Shown: positions 11,268 through 22,329 of the stretch, piece by piece
Numbering within the stretch: the stretch's first letter is position 1
Layout of the letters: every line of letters begins with the position of its first letter
Assembly (NCBI GenBank): GCA_037974335.1
Contig: CM075729.1
Span: 125,811,498-125,875,497 of the forward strand
Length of the DNA: 64,000 nucleotides
Direction of reading: 5' to 3'
DNA from: Prionace glauca
Taxonomy: Eukaryota > Chordata > Chondrichthyes > Carcharhiniformes > Carcharhinidae
Notes under the pieces: model-generated
The model's input: only the letters and a program-made list of their open reading frames with translations
Databases searched by the model: none
Told to the model about the DNA's origin: nothing
Program-made: the position numbers and the translations under genes

Positions 11268-11465
11268 TTAGAATCATAGAAACCCTACAGTATTTGGCCC
11301 ATCTGCATTGACTCTCTGACAGAGAATCTCACAAAGGCCCAGTCCCCATAAACCCAAGTATTTGCCAATCCACATAACGTCCGCATTTATGTACACTAAG
11401 GGGCAATTTAGCATGACTAATCAATCTAACCTCCACATTTTTGGACTGTGGGGCGATAGTTCGCA
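11268..11465 (-). repeat. SINE-A fragment
   Basis: The tail complement 'tcatagaaaccctacagt' is followed by 'acactaaggggcaatttagcatg' and 'tttttggactgtgggg'. The tRNA-like head is missing and the copy is diverged. Confidence 0.65.
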
Positions 11466-12495
11466 AACTCCAGACTCACCCAAATTCGGGTGGCCATTGT
11501 GACACCGTGCCATCATGTCAGCATGCCTTTGGTAAGTCAAAATGTCAAGGGGTAGGGAGCGACAAGCACAAGTATTACAAGGTGATGATCCTGTATCGAA
11601 TCGCATCATGAAACATGGTGGCAATACATAAAAAGGTTAGCTACAAAACACCATTTGCGTCAAAAGATGTTGTCAAATCTCACTGTTGGTTAACGAAGAA
11701 GGACTCCTGTTGCTCATAGCCTAAGTCGATCGAACCTTATATAAGGTTCCTTCACTTGCAGAGTGAGCGTGCAAAGTGGAGTAAACTTAATGCTCAACAG
11801 CAAACTCAACAACAAATATTTAGAGAAAGGAATAAGAAAAATCGAAAATAAATTCATGTTTCGTTCTCTGCGATGTAGAGTCATGCTTTAAGTTAGAATT
11901 CTCCTTGCTTTTTCCATTAAACTGAATATTCCTCAATGAAGCATCCCCCTTTCCTGTATTGCAGGGTAGCATCGGAATTTGAACTACTGAGCTGCATACA
12001 TGTACATTTTACCGCAAATATTTACATTTAATGATAATGAGGGAGAAAATATAATAAATGTTCGCTAATGATGAGTGATAGATCTTCCGCTTGTGGCTTT
12101 ATGTGGTTTGCTGTTCCTTATACGATTGACATTATCTGATTCTTGCCATCTTTTCCCGTCTTCGCTGGGGGAAAAAATACGACATGGTGTAAGAGCGTTA
12201 ACATGTATCGATGTCAGTTTTGTTCTTTTTTCAGCAGTTAGGAGATAAAATTACTTAAAGTGGGGACCTAAGACATATGAAATTGGCAATGACTGCGCCA
12301 TCTAATGGACTTTCTACAATAACTCAGAATCCAATGTTTTATTAGTAAACCATTTAAATATAAAAGGGGTTGCGCGTGGGGGATGGGGGGGGGGCGGCGT
12401 TAGAGCTAATGAAAGGCATATGATCGTACCCGAACACAAGCGACATTGGGACACACTCCACATGCTTCTCCCCGTTTGCATTTAACAGCTAGAGC
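11466..12495. other. Unassigned spacer
   Basis: About 1 kb with no supported gene or named repeat. A G-run lies near 12387-12396. Confidence 0.4.
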
Positions 12496-12496
12496 C

Positions 12497-12795
12497 TTGG
12501 GCAGCACGGTGGCACAGTGATTAGTATTGCTGCCTCACACAGCCAAGAACCCGAGTTTGATTCCTGGCTCGGGTCACTGTCTGTGTGGAGCTTTCATGTG
12601 CTCCCCGTGTCTGCGTGGGTTTCCACTGGGTGTTTCAGTTTCCTCCCACAGTCTGAAAGACGTGCTGGTTAGGGGCATTGGCCATGCTAAATTCTCCCAG
12701 AGTGTACCCGACCAGGCACTGGAGTATGGCGACTTACGGACTTTCACAGTGATTTCAAGGTAGTGGTGATCATATTTTTGGCGCTAATAAATAAA
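12497..12795 (+). repeat. SINE-B, full length
   Basis: The tRNA-like head (ggcagcacggtggcacagtg), the B-box region ('gagtttgattcctggctcgg'), the core and an 'aataaataaac' tail are all present. Its A-rich tail abuts the 3' end of the receptor TM exon at 12796 and supplies that frame's last codons. Confidence 0.85.
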
Positions 12796-13073
12796 CTAAA
12801 AAAAACACTTCCGCTGCCACTTTATAATCAACTGCAAATACAACTTGTCCAAAATGCCAATCTGTTTAGTTAAACTTTTTACCATGGGATGCCTGCCAGC
12901 TGTGGTACATTCTTCACGCTCTGCAGTGAGAAGCTTAGGAGAACCTCGAAACTCGCAGCAATATACGAGAGATATCGTTATCATGATTAACACAGCAAAC
13001 ACTGCAAGCCTCACTCCCATCGCAATCATCTGCCTTTGCAGCGAATATCCGGTGTCGTCGTGCTGCTTCCGGC
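12796..13073 (-). pseudogene. Receptor unit 2, transmembrane and tail exon
   Basis: The exon opens after a good acceptor (CATTCTCTACAG, AG at 13075-13074) in phase 1. It encodes a stalk (RKQHDDTGYSLQ), a helix IAMGVRLAVFAVLIMITISL and a tail starting with CCEFRGSPKLL. It is homologous to the TM exon of unit 1: the MGV[KR]LA and RGSP blocks are shared, and similarity continues beyond the stop of unit 1. An arginine occupies the place of the unit 1 lysine, which suits pairing with an adaptor such as CD3-zeta or an Fc-receptor gamma chain, as known for NKp30. The frame runs about 24 residues past the unit 1 stop and ends in SINE-derived sequence. The Ig exon of this unit is broken, so I call the unit a pseudogene, though this exon by itself is open. 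Confidence 0.7.
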
Positions 13074-13371
13074 CTGTAGAGAATGAACCGTCAAATATAA
13101 CAATTGTTTTATTCATTTCATTCGTTCAGCTTATCGAAATAGCCTGGAACTGTGTTACCAATTTCTTATGAACTGGTGCACCGCAGGTTGTTCATAGCGT
13201 ATTGTAATCAAAGTTGGTGCTTCGGAAAAACAGCCAGCATAATTTAGGACCCCATACACCCCAAGCATATTCTCTTCCACCTTCTTCCGTTGGGAGAAAG
13301 ATTTTAAAACATCTAAGATCATGTACAGCAGAGTCAAGAACAGCTTCTTCCATGTTGCCATCGGACTTTCG
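13074..13371. other. Intron-side flank of the unit 2 TM exon
   Basis: No further exon or repeat is recognised. Confidence 0.35.
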
Positions 13372-13480
13372 ACCCGAAGCAGAAAATGCTGGAAAATCTC
13401 AGCAGGTTAACGTTTTGAATCTGGATATCCATTCATCAGAGCTGAAAGGAGAGCAATGAAAATCAGACGAGATGTATGAG

Positions 13481-13815
13481 GCGGCACGGTAGCACAGTGA
13501 TTAGCACTGCTGCTTCACAGCTCCAGGGTCCTGGGTTCGATTCCCGGCTCGGGTCACTGCCTGTGTGAAGTTTGCACATTCTCCTCGTGTCTGCGTGGGT
13601 TTTCTCCGGGTGCTCCGGTTTCCTCCCACAGTCTAAAGATGTGCGGGTTAGGTTCATTGGCTATGCTAAAATTGCCCCTTAGTATCCTGGGATGTGTAGG
13701 TTAGAGGGATTAGCAGGTAAAATGTGTAGGGATATGGGGATAGGGTCTGGGTGGGATTGTGTTTGGTGCAGACTCGATGGGCCGAAGGGCCTGTTTCTGC
13801 ACTGTAGGGTTCTAA
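13481..13815 (+). repeat. SINE-A, full length, well preserved
   Basis: Starts ggcggcacggtagcacagtg, has the B-box 'gggttcgattcccggctcgg' and ends 'ctgcactgtagggttct'. It is very similar to the copy at 35850-36182, so both probably derive from a young source. It is inserted in the left arm of the foldback element. Confidence 0.9.
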
Positions 13816-14699
13816 AATAGGTTGGGGGGTGAGGGGGAGGGCGGATTGTAGTTGGACAAAGCAAATGTAAATGATGATGGCAAAGGCTGAGAAAGGTACT
13901 AAAAGTGTCCATTACTGATCGAAATGTGTGAATGAGAACAGAATTAAAGAGATCTCCCAGTCTGCGTTTGGTGCCTTCGATGTACTCTCCGGGCTAGTCT
14001 ACATTAGAGAGTCAAACATTGACTGGGTGACTGCTTTGTACAACATCTTTGGTCCATCTGCAAGCAGGACTCAGACCTTCCTGTCGCTTGCTATTTCTAC
14101 ACACTACCCTGCTCTCCTGTCCACGTGTCCATCCTCGGCCTTTTGCAATATTCTAGTGAACCCCAACGTAAACTGGAGGAACAGCAGCTCATCTTCCGAT
14201 TGGGCACTTTATTACCTTCCGGACTGAGCATTGAATTCACCAACTTCAAGGGATGAACTTCCTCCCTCACCTCCACCCCATTTCCATTTATTCTATTTCA
14301 TTTTTTTTCCTTTCGTCTCATTCACCAATGAGCTTTCATTCGTATTTCTATTTTTCAATTTCTCAAATCCGCCCCCCATCTTATCTCCAACTCTTCCCCC
14401 CTCCCCCATCTCCCCCTCCGTCTTGAGGGCCACTGCCATACTCCTCAAGCATCCTTTAACAAATTGTGCCTAGGTCTGCTATTCATACTTTTTGATAACT
14501 TGATGGACACTTTTAGCATATTTCTAAGCCTTCATTATCACCATTTACATTTGCTCTATGCCACTAACCCCTCACCTCTTGCTCCACCCCCCCCCACCAC
14601 CGCCCCCCCACCCTCTGCCGCCACCTTCATAGTATAAATCTCGTCTGACTTTCTTTCTTCTCAGCTCTGACGAATGGTCATCCAGATCCGAAACCACCT

Positions 14700-14808
14700 C
14701 GCCCGCTCCGGAATTGGGGCGGGTGAGGCTCGGAGAACTAAATTCTCCGTTGGCCTCGGGCGGGGCTTTACGAGCCTTGCCCGAACTTGGTCATAAAATC
14801 CCGGCCAG
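14700..14808. repeat. Short GC-rich repeat, also at 22156-22265
   Basis: The block 'cccgctccggaattggggcgggtgagg...cataaaatcccggcc' has a clear relative at 22.16 kb ('cgcccaccacggaattggtgcgggcgagg...cgtaaaatcccacc'). It is of unknown family and about 110 bp long. Confidence 0.55.
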
Positions 14809-14912
14809 GCTCTATTCTCCTTCCATAGATGCTGTCAGACCGACTGCGATTGTCTTGCATTTTCTATTTTGTTTCAAGTTCCAGCAACCGCAGCATTTTG
14901 CCTTTAGACTTT

Positions 14913-15887
14913 TGAATGGACTTACCTAATATTAAGTTAATCGTTCTCTATACTCTAGCTATGAATATGGCATTACATTCTGCACCCTCTTCTTTCCTTC
15001 CCTCCATATACTATATGAACGACATGCGTTGTCTGTATTCCGTGCAAGAGCCAATACTATTCACTATATACCAACATATGTGATGATACAAATCAAATCA
15101 AAACCAACTTTGCGCCAGTGATTCACCTGAGTCCTCCCACTTTGACCTGACCTCTGACGTTAACTGCCCCTCATTGCTCATTCATTTACTCAGTTCTTTA
15201 TGTTGTTATCTGATTCAAAGGATTGAGCAATGTTTTCTTCCGTCAATAAAGGGTGGTGGGAATTATGAGGTATATAATATTATTATAGCGTTGTGTCTGC
15301 AGTTTTAAACGTAACTGAATTGGGTCATGTGTCTTACTCTGCAGTCTGTCCGAGAGTCGGTTTCATTGGTTTCGTTCTTACAGATCAGAGGAAGGCTTAG
15401 AGTATAGAAATGAATAGAGAATGCATTTCTGCTGGGGAAAATTAAATCAGTGTTTGACCTTACAATCAGCACAGTCCGAAACTTCCACTCGCCCAGAAAG
15501 GCACTGAAGCACCGACTTGTAAACAGTTGCGCTGTAAATTGTCTATTTCCCGCTCAGGAAGTTGGCATTCAGAATGACAAGTTGGCATTTCTACCCAGGG
15601 GGGAAACTAATGCATTCCACACTGTCACGGGGAAGAGGGCAGAAGAAGTCAATCCTGACACCAGTTGAAGGGCTTCCCTACAGAGTATTGGATATTACAG
15701 GCAGACGGCAGTTCTGTGCAGTCAGCAACAAAAAAGACGCTGCTCGGCTTTGTGAGAAATTCCAGACAAATGTAGGAAGACGTGGTCATTGATTGAATAG
15801 ACCCCTTCTCTCGTCTGGGACACTCGTAGTTGCTATTTTAGGACAACCCATTGGAAACAGGAAGCGGCCTGGACTGTTTTATATTTA
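14913..15887. other. Unassigned spacer
   Basis: About 1 kb with no supported exon or repeat. Short chance frames at 15450-15792 have no family signature. Confidence 0.4.
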
Positions 15888-16128
15888 TGAGTCATGAGTA
15901 AGGCTTACATTAATACTGCAATGAAGTTACTGTGAAATTCCCTGAGTCGCCACAGTCCGGCACCTGTTCGGGTCAATGCAACTGACCAACAAGTTTTTCA
16001 AAATGTGGATGGAAACCTACGCATCTGGAGGAAATCCACGCAGGTGTAGGGAGAATGTGCAAACGACACACATACAGTGACCCAAGCCGGGAATTGAACC
16101 CAGGATCGTGGCTAACGTGCCACCAAAA
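15888..16128 (-). repeat. SINE-B
   Basis: Reads from the tail ('tgagtaaggcttacattaatactgcaatgaag') to the head complement ('gacccaagccgggaattgaacc...cgtgccacc'). Confidence 0.75.
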
Positions 16129-16573
16129 AGCCTGTAATTCATTGTAGAGTGTGATGACGACAAAAAGGAAGACATCAGTTTCTGACGTTTAAAGTGTAAG
16201 GAGCATACAAAAAAAGTGTTCGGTCAATATTGTTTTCGCCCTTTGTTACAGACAAAATTTTAAAATATGAAATGTTGACCTGTTGACTTTTAGGCAATTA
16301 GCTGTAAATGCGGAATTGTTGGTAAGGACGGTCAGCCTCCCCAGGGACCGCAGCAGGGGACACCTTTAGAGTTATGGCTAGGAATAGGATGAGGCAATTA
16401 ATATCCTTTTGCACCTTTCGTTTTCCAATGGGATCATGGCAGACATGTGACCGAGCTCCATATATGTGTCTTTGCTGGGTATACTTGAAGTGAACTGAAA
16501 TGTACCAAATTTGTGTGCCTGCTTATCGAAATGTACCTAACGTATGGGGAAGGCGACCTCAGTTGGCTGGCCG

Positions 16574-16574
<1 letters not shown>
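16129..16574. other. Unassigned spacer
   Basis: Nothing recognised. Confidence 0.35.

Positions 16575-16614
<40 letters not shown>
16575..16614. repeat. (GT)n microsatellite
   Basis: A pure GT dinucleotide run of about 20 units. Confidence 0.97.
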
Positions 16615-16615
<1 letters not shown>

Positions 16616-17796
16616 ACTAGATTAACGCCAAGTGCCTTGGGGTCGACTCTAGTTCCGGCTGAAGTGGGTTTGTGACCTGCCTCCTCTCTCTACTCCTTAG
16701 CAGAAATCCGAGGTCCGCATGATTGTCGACTTTGGAAAAATGGAAGATGCTACTTGATTAGAAAGAATCAGCAATAGCGAATATAAACACATGCCTATAT
16801 TCCTATGGTGGAAGAGATGTAGGTGTACACATATTTGTGTGTCAGCATCAAGTCAAGCTTATACTTTCAGTTACATTTGGTTTTAAATAAAATAGGAATA
16901 TTCGTGCACATACGTCAGATTGAACAACAGGTATTCCTAACATTTCTGACACGGATTCAATCAAGGAAACATAAAGATACTGAAAAGAGGGATTAAATAT
17001 GTCCATTAATTGAAGGGGAATTAGAGATAAGAGTGGGAGAAAGGATTTGGAGGGTCAGAAATCCAGAACTGAGCGAACTTTCAGTACAAGGCTTCCAATA
17101 GTGAAAGGATGTAAACCGGGAGGGCAGTTTTGCAGAATGATAGATACAATCGGGTGAATAATATAAGAGCCGATGACATCTTTCTCCCTGCACACAACGT
17201 GGGCTAGAAGCCGGCTGGCTGCACGCCACCCAGCCCCGCATCCATAAAGCCTTGTGGAGCTATTTAGCGAGGGCTAAGTGGGACACCCGTATCACATCAG
17301 ATCTGTTCAATCCAATTGGAAGGCGTGAAAGGCAAATGGTAGGTCTGAAGGTGAGAGGAGTCCAAAGCCCATTATATCCTGAGAAAGTATCCCCGGGGTC
17401 TTGGGGGTTGAGATTTTGGGAGTGTTCGGGGCAACCAGGAGGAATAGGGTGGGTTTAGGAGGGAGAGCGATAGGAAGGGTGAGGGCTAGTGGGGGGATAG
17501 TGTTCAGCGAAAGGGGCCCTATTCCCCTTTATTAGTTTCAGATTAAAAATCGGGTTTTCTGCCGTTACGCCCACGGCAAACGCATTATACCCAGAAATAA
17601 ATCAAATTGTCAGACACATTGAAATACGATTCGTCGATTTGCACATTTAACTGTATGCTCATGGCTAATATAGAAACAATGTTAGAATAGATACTTTGAT
17701 GGAGTACATCCGAAGCAAATTATTTAGCTATATAATTAAGTAAATGAATGTTCATTTCCAAATGTTCTTCATAACTATTATCTCAGAATTAAAGCA
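16615..17796. other. Unassigned spacer
   Basis: About 1.2 kb without a recognised gene or repeat. Bases 17330-17520 are GA/GT-rich. Confidence 0.4.
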
Positions 17797-17797
17797 T

Positions 17798-18020
17798 CAT
17801 AGATTCCCTACAGTGTATTAGGAGGCCATTCGGCCCATTGCGCCTGCACGGACCACAATCCCACCCAGGCCCTATCCACATGACCTCATGTGTTTACTCT
17901 AGCTGTTCCCTTGACACTAAGGGGCAAATTAGCATGGTCAATCCACCTAACGCGCACATATTCTGGACTGTGGGAGGAAACCTATCCAGACACCGGGAGA
18001 ATGTACAGTCTCCACACAGA
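17798..18020 (-). repeat. SINE-A, minus orientation
   Basis: The tail complement 'catagattccctacagtg' lies at the low end and 'gtctccacacagacag' at the high end. It abuts an oppositely oriented SINE-A, giving a head-to-head pair. Confidence 0.75.
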
Positions 18021-18022
18021 CA

Positions 18023-18342
18023 GCACGGTGACACAGTAGTTTGCACTGCTGTCTCACAACGCCAGGGACCGGTTTCAATTCCAGCCTCATGTCACTATCT
18101 GTGTGGAGTTTGCATAGTTTCCCCGTGTCTGTGTGGGTTTCCTCCAGGTGCTCCAGTTTCCTCCCACAGTCCAAAGATTTGCAGGTTAGGTGGATTGGCT
18201 ATGCTAAGTTAACCCTTTGCATCAGGCGGTTTAGCTAGGGTAAATGCATGGGGTTACAGGAATAGGGCTTGGTGGGACTGTGGCCGGTGCAGACTCGATG
18301 GGCCGAATGGCCTCTTCCTGCACTATAGTGATTCTATGGAAT
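18023..18342 (+). repeat. SINE-A, plus orientation
   Basis: The head 'agcacggtgacacagtag', core and tail 'ctgcactatagtgattctatgg' are present. It faces the copy at 17798-18020. Confidence 0.8.
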
Positions 18343-18447
18343 TCTATGGGATAATTGCAGACTGCATAGTGTAAGAACAAGTCGTTCGATTTATTATTGA
18401 AAAGAGTAATTGCAAAGAAAGGCAAATGTTAACACATAGGAACATAC

Positions 18448-18765
18448 CTTTAACAGTTACTCGTGTGCCAATTCCAGTTCCGCTGCCAGCTAGCAGCAAA
18501 ACCACTTCACAATAATATATGCCGGAATCATTCCGATTTGCCTTGATGACTGTAATTTGACTGGTGTTTAAGTATTGTCCACGTTTACTCAAAACCCGTC
18601 CAACAAATTCTTCAGATGTGTTGATAACAGCACTCTTTTTATGACCTGATGCTTGCTTGTACCAGTTGAATCCAAATATTAATGACACTTCAGACGCATT
18701 AAATGTACAGGAGATTTGAAACTCCTCCCTTCTGTTCCTTCGATAATCTCTGGGCTTTGAGTTAA
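18448..18765 (-). pseudogene. Receptor unit 2, VJ-type Ig exon (3' major part), NKp30-like
   Basis: Encodes most of an Ig V domain: ISCTFNASEVSLIFGFNWYK, EEFVGRVLSKRG, NDSGIYYCEVVLL and the J-like strand TGIGTRVTVK. It ends at a strong phase-1 donor (AAAG|GTATGT). The pattern C-x-FNAS...W...EF-x-GR...YYC-x-V...G-x-G-T follows NKp30 closely. The N-terminal strand (LTQSPEIIEGTEG) is present but lies one base out of frame with the rest. A CR1-b LINE separates this piece from the first bases of the exon at 20490-20468. Both defects make the exon unusable. Several N-glycosylation sequons (NAS, NTS, NTS, NDS) remain visible. It belongs with the TM exon at 13073-12796. Confidence 0.8.
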
Positions 18766-20468
18766 GAACATAAGAACATAAGAACATAAGAAATAGGAGC
18801 AGGAGTAGGCCATCTGGCTCTTCGAGCCTGCCCCGCCATTCAATAAGATCATGGCTGATCTGTCGTGACTCAGCTCCACCTTCCTGCCCTCTCCCCATAA
18901 CCCTTAATCCCTTCTCTTATCAAAAACCCATCAACCCGTTTCTTAAAAATATTTAGCGAGGCAGCCTCCACCACTTCAACGGGCAGAGAATTCCAGAGAT
19001 TCACCACCCTTTGAGTGAAAAAGTTCCTCCTCAACTCTGTTCTGAACCGCCCCCCCTTTATCTTGAGGCTGTGCCCCCTAGTCCTACTGTCTTTTTTGAG
19101 CGGGAAGAGTCTCTCCACCTCTATCCTATCCATCCCATTCATCATCTTATACGTCTCAATGAGATCTCCCCTCATTCTTCTAAACTCTAACGAGTACAAG
19201 CCTAGTTTATTCAGCCTCTCCTCATAGCTCAATCCCCTCAACTCCGGTATCAGCCTAGTAAACCTCCTCTGCATTCCCTCCAGGGCTAAAATATCCTTGC
19301 ACAGGTGCGGCGCCCAAAAGTGCACACAGTACTCCAGCTGCGGCCTCACCAATGCCCTATACAGCTGTAGCAAGACCTCCCTACTTTTATATTCAATCCC
19401 CCTCGCTATGAAGGCCAGCATCCCATTCGCCTTCCTGACCACCTGCAAGCTGGGTTTTTGCGACTCATGCACAAGGACCCCGAGGTCCCTCTGCACCGTC
19501 GCCTCTCTGTCTCCTATTGCCCAGCCAGTTTTCAATCCACCTAGCTACCTGTCCTTGTATCCTATGTGCCTTAACCTTTTCTACCAGCCTACCGTGAGGG
19601 ACTTTGTCAAACGCCTTACTGAAATCCATATAGATGACATCAACGACTCGCCCATCGTCAACCGTTATTGTCACCTCCTCAAAAAATTCTACCAGATTCG
19701 TAAGGCAAGACCTCCCCGAACAAAGCCATGTTGCGTATCCCTAATCAGATTGCAACGCTCCAAATGTTCATACATCCTATCCCTAAGATTTTGTTCCAAT
19801 AATTTTCCTACCACCGATGTCAAACTCAGTGGCTTATAATTACCAGGGTTATCCCTACTACCCTTTTTAAACAGCGGTACCACATTAGCTACCCTCCAGA
19901 CCTCTGGGACCTCACCTGTGTCCAAGGAAGAGACAATGGTTTGCGTCAGAGGCCCAGCAATTTCATCTTTCACCTCCCTAAGCAGCCTGGGATAAATACC
20001 ATCAGGCCCCGGAGTTTTATCCGTTTTTATGCTACCTAAAAACCTTACCACTTCCTCCCTCGTAATGGATATTTCCTTCCACTGATCTACAGCTCCCTCC
20101 GAGACATTACATGACACCAAACCCCTCTCCTTCGTGAATACCGACGCAAAGTATTCATTCAGGATCTCCCCCATTCCCTCAGACTCGATACATAGCTCCC
20201 CTCCTTTGTCCCTAAGAGGACCAATTTTCCCTCTAACCACTCTCTTGTTCCTAATATAAGAGTAAAATGCCTTTGGATTCTCCTTAATCCTATTAGCCAA
20301 AGCCATTTCATGCCCTCTTTTCGCCCTTCTAACTCCCCTTTTAAGCTCCCTCCTACTCTCTCTATATTCCTCCAGCGCACTCTCCGTTCCCAGTTGTTTC
20401 GACCTAACACATGCCTCCCTCTTCTTCCTGACCAAGTCTTCGATACCCCCTGTAATCCACGGATGTTC
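18764..20468 (-). mobile_element. CR1-b LINE inserted into an Ig exon
   Basis: The minus-strand LINE has a (TTATGTTC)n tail at 18764-18800. The 5' coding portion 20435-19689 holds TPGPDGIYPRLL and YKPLSLTSVVGK boxes; the 3' portion 19535-18870 holds EYCVHFWAPHLCKDI and RNFFTQRVVNLWNS. Between them the sequence jumps from NWLGNRRQR to TVQRDLG, so an internal deletion has removed the palm with its FADD box. The 5' end sits at about 20468 with EHPW-type LINE sequence. It splits the receptor unit 2 Ig exon. Confidence 0.88.
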
Positions 20469-20490
20469 ACATCCACTTCATTTATATCGA
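20468..20490 (-). pseudogene. Receptor unit 2, 5' start of the split Ig exon
   Basis: A typical acceptor (TAATGTTGTTTCAG, AG at 20492-20491) opens a phase-1 exon reading DINEVDV before LINE sequence takes over. Joined conceptually to the LTQSPEII strand near 18760, this is the N-terminus of the V domain. No signal-peptide exon could be found upstream. Confidence 0.55.
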
Positions 20491-20492
20491 CT

Positions 20493-20954
20493 GAAACAAC
20501 ATTAGCCCCATTACGGCACACCAGTAATAGCTGCCATGATGATAATGATCTGTTAATTGTTGCTCTCTGCTTTCTATCTGTAACTTCAATTTGTAATCCA
20601 GAACTTAAGTATTTATTCACTTAATCATTCTAACTTCTTTAGAGCATCATTTTGTTAAATTTGGCTTTCGAAACTGGATATTGAACATCCTGCTATTCAG
20701 GGCTGATGTGATTCGATGCCATTGCAGATTATCGCATGAAGAACCAGAACTTATCCTCTGAAATAAGTGAAATATTGATTCCAATCTGGTTAGGTGCTTC
20801 AATGCTAAACTAACGCGAGTCACATTGAGTTTCATGATTTAAGATGCAGTTTTATTCCCACTAAAGACGTGAGAAAATATTTAATTTTGTTTAACTGTGC
20901 TTTCATTTTAACGGTGGAGTAAGTCCTAAAAACATTAGGGTTTTTGAATCGTAA
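20493..20954. other. Unassigned spacer upstream of the unit 2 Ig exon
   Basis: Expected to hold or precede intron 1 of unit 2. I see no leader exon with a donor here. Confidence 0.35.
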
Positions 20955-21275
20955 AATCCATCTAGGGCTGAAGGAAGCCATTTGCCCCATCGAGCCTGCA
21001 CCGACAACAATCCCAGGCAGGCTATACCCCGGTAGCCCCATGTGTCAGGATGATTAGCCTACTAATCATCCTGACACTAAGGGGTAATTTAGCATGGCCA
21101 TCAACCTAACACTTATATCCTTGTAGTGTAGGAAGAAACCTAAGCACCTGGCTAAAACCCGCGCAGACACGGGTAGAAGGTAAAAACTCCACACAGTTAC
21201 CCAAGGCCAAAATTGAACTTAGGCCCCTGGCTCTGTGAGATGACAATGTGAACCACTGTACCACGCACACTTACA
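20955..21275 (-). repeat. SINE-A, diverged
   Basis: Shows 'catttgccccatcgagcctgcaccgac', 'ctgacactaaggggtaatttagcatgg' and the head complement 'gaaccactgtaccacgc'. A local palindrome (tgtcaggatgattagcctactaatcatcctgaca) lies at 21045-21077. Confidence 0.7.
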
Positions 21276-21649
21276 CTTTAAAATTACTTTTGCAAGTGTG
21301 GGGCATGACTCTATCTGATTTTGATTATTATTGAGTGTTTGAAAAAGTATTTTCTCTTTTTTTTCTGTCTTCTGTCGCTGCCAGATTAGTTCTATCAGCT
21401 TCATCGTTTTCCCTGCCTGCTTTGGCTTCAGATTAAATGTTCTACTTTAGACTTCCTGTTTCAGACTCTTTGTACCCCAGTATGGGTTCTTCAAATTACT
21501 GGATTCAGAAGAATATACAATTGCTTTTCCTGTTCACAAAGGTCCTTTATCCTTAGTCTTGCACCAAGAGAAAACTCAAAATGCTTTCTTTCAGCAGTGT
21601 TAGAAAAGAATAATTACACCTCATAGAGGACAATCTTATAATGTCACTA
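21276..21649. other. Unassigned spacer
   Basis: Nothing recognised. Confidence 0.35.
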
Positions 21650-22155
21650 TAGGCACCACGTGATTGCACTGGAGAGCGTACAGAAGAGATCTGCCAGAAT
21701 GTTGCCTGAGACAGAGCAATTCAGCTAAGAGAGGCCAGACTGGCAGGGCTTTATCTCTAGAGCAGAGAAGGCAGAGAAGGGAGGGTGAGAAGAGGCATAT
21801 TTAAGCTGTATAAGATTATGAAGGTATGGACAGAATGAGTACGGAGTAGCTGTTCCCCTTTGTTGATTGATCAATCACGAGCGGGCATCGCTTTAGGGTA
21901 AGGGTCAGGAAATTCAGAGGGGATTTGAGAAAACACTTTTTCACTCAAAAGGTGGTGGGAATCTGAAATGGGAAGTGGAGGACCGAAATGTTACAACCTT
22001 CTAAGCGTATTTGGACGAGATCTTGAAACACCACAGCTTTCAAGGGTATGAGGCAAGTGCTGGAAAATGGGATTAGTGCGAATTTAGTGCTATGTTTTGC
22101 CGGTGCAGACTGGATGGGCAGAAAGGCCTTCTTATGCGCTGTATGACTTTGCCGA
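21650..22155 (+). repeat. Old CR1 3' fragment
   Basis: Reads like diverged CR1 C-terminal coding and UTR: 'ggagagcgtacagaagagatctgcc', then a GGxxxxEKT-like stretch, 'aaaacactttttcactcaaaaggtggtggg', and the UTR ending 'gatgggcagaaaggccttcttatgcgctg'. Confidence 0.6.
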
Positions 22156-22265
22156 TCTATCGCCTCGCCCACCACGGAATTGGTGCGGGCGAGGGATGAG
22201 TCATGTCCGTTAACCTCAGTCGGCAATTTCCGGTCTCTGTCGAGCGAGGCCGTAAAATCCCACCT
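22156..22265. repeat. Short GC-rich repeat, second copy
   Basis: Relative of the 14700-14808 block; both end in 'aaaatccc' and share a 'ggaattg...gcggg' start. Confidence 0.5.
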
Positions 22266-22329
22266 ATATGACTCTAATCTGCTACCTCTAAATCGAACTG
22301 ATTTTCTTTTCAAATTCTAATCACTGCAA

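Larger units (their letters stand above)
13372..14912. mobile_element. Foldback-type element with long inverted repeats, class unknown
   Basis: The left arm (13372-13480 and 13816-13945) is repeated in inverse orientation at about 14475-14912. Matching pieces are 'gaaaatcagacgagat' with the complement of 'atctcgtctgactttc', and 'caaatgtaaatgatgatgg' and 'aaaagtgtccat' with their complements near 14550 and 14505. The centre (about 13950-14470) is unique and includes 'ctggaggaacagcagctcatc'. A SINE-A interrupts the left arm and a GC-rich 107-bp block the right arm. No transposase frame is visible, so it is non-autonomous. It could be a DNA transposon with long TIRs or two facing copies of another repeat. 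Confidence 0.6.

Noticed and set aside
13481-13560. tRNA-like A and B boxes at the heads of the SINEs, as possible tRNA genes
   Set aside because: There is no cloverleaf with paired acceptor stem; the sequence continues into a SINE core and tail, so these are SINE promoters, not tRNA genes.
20159-20620. A 153-codon minus-strand frame overlapping the CR1-b start
   Set aside because: It is in a different frame from the LINE protein and overlaps receptor exon sequence; no domain is visible.
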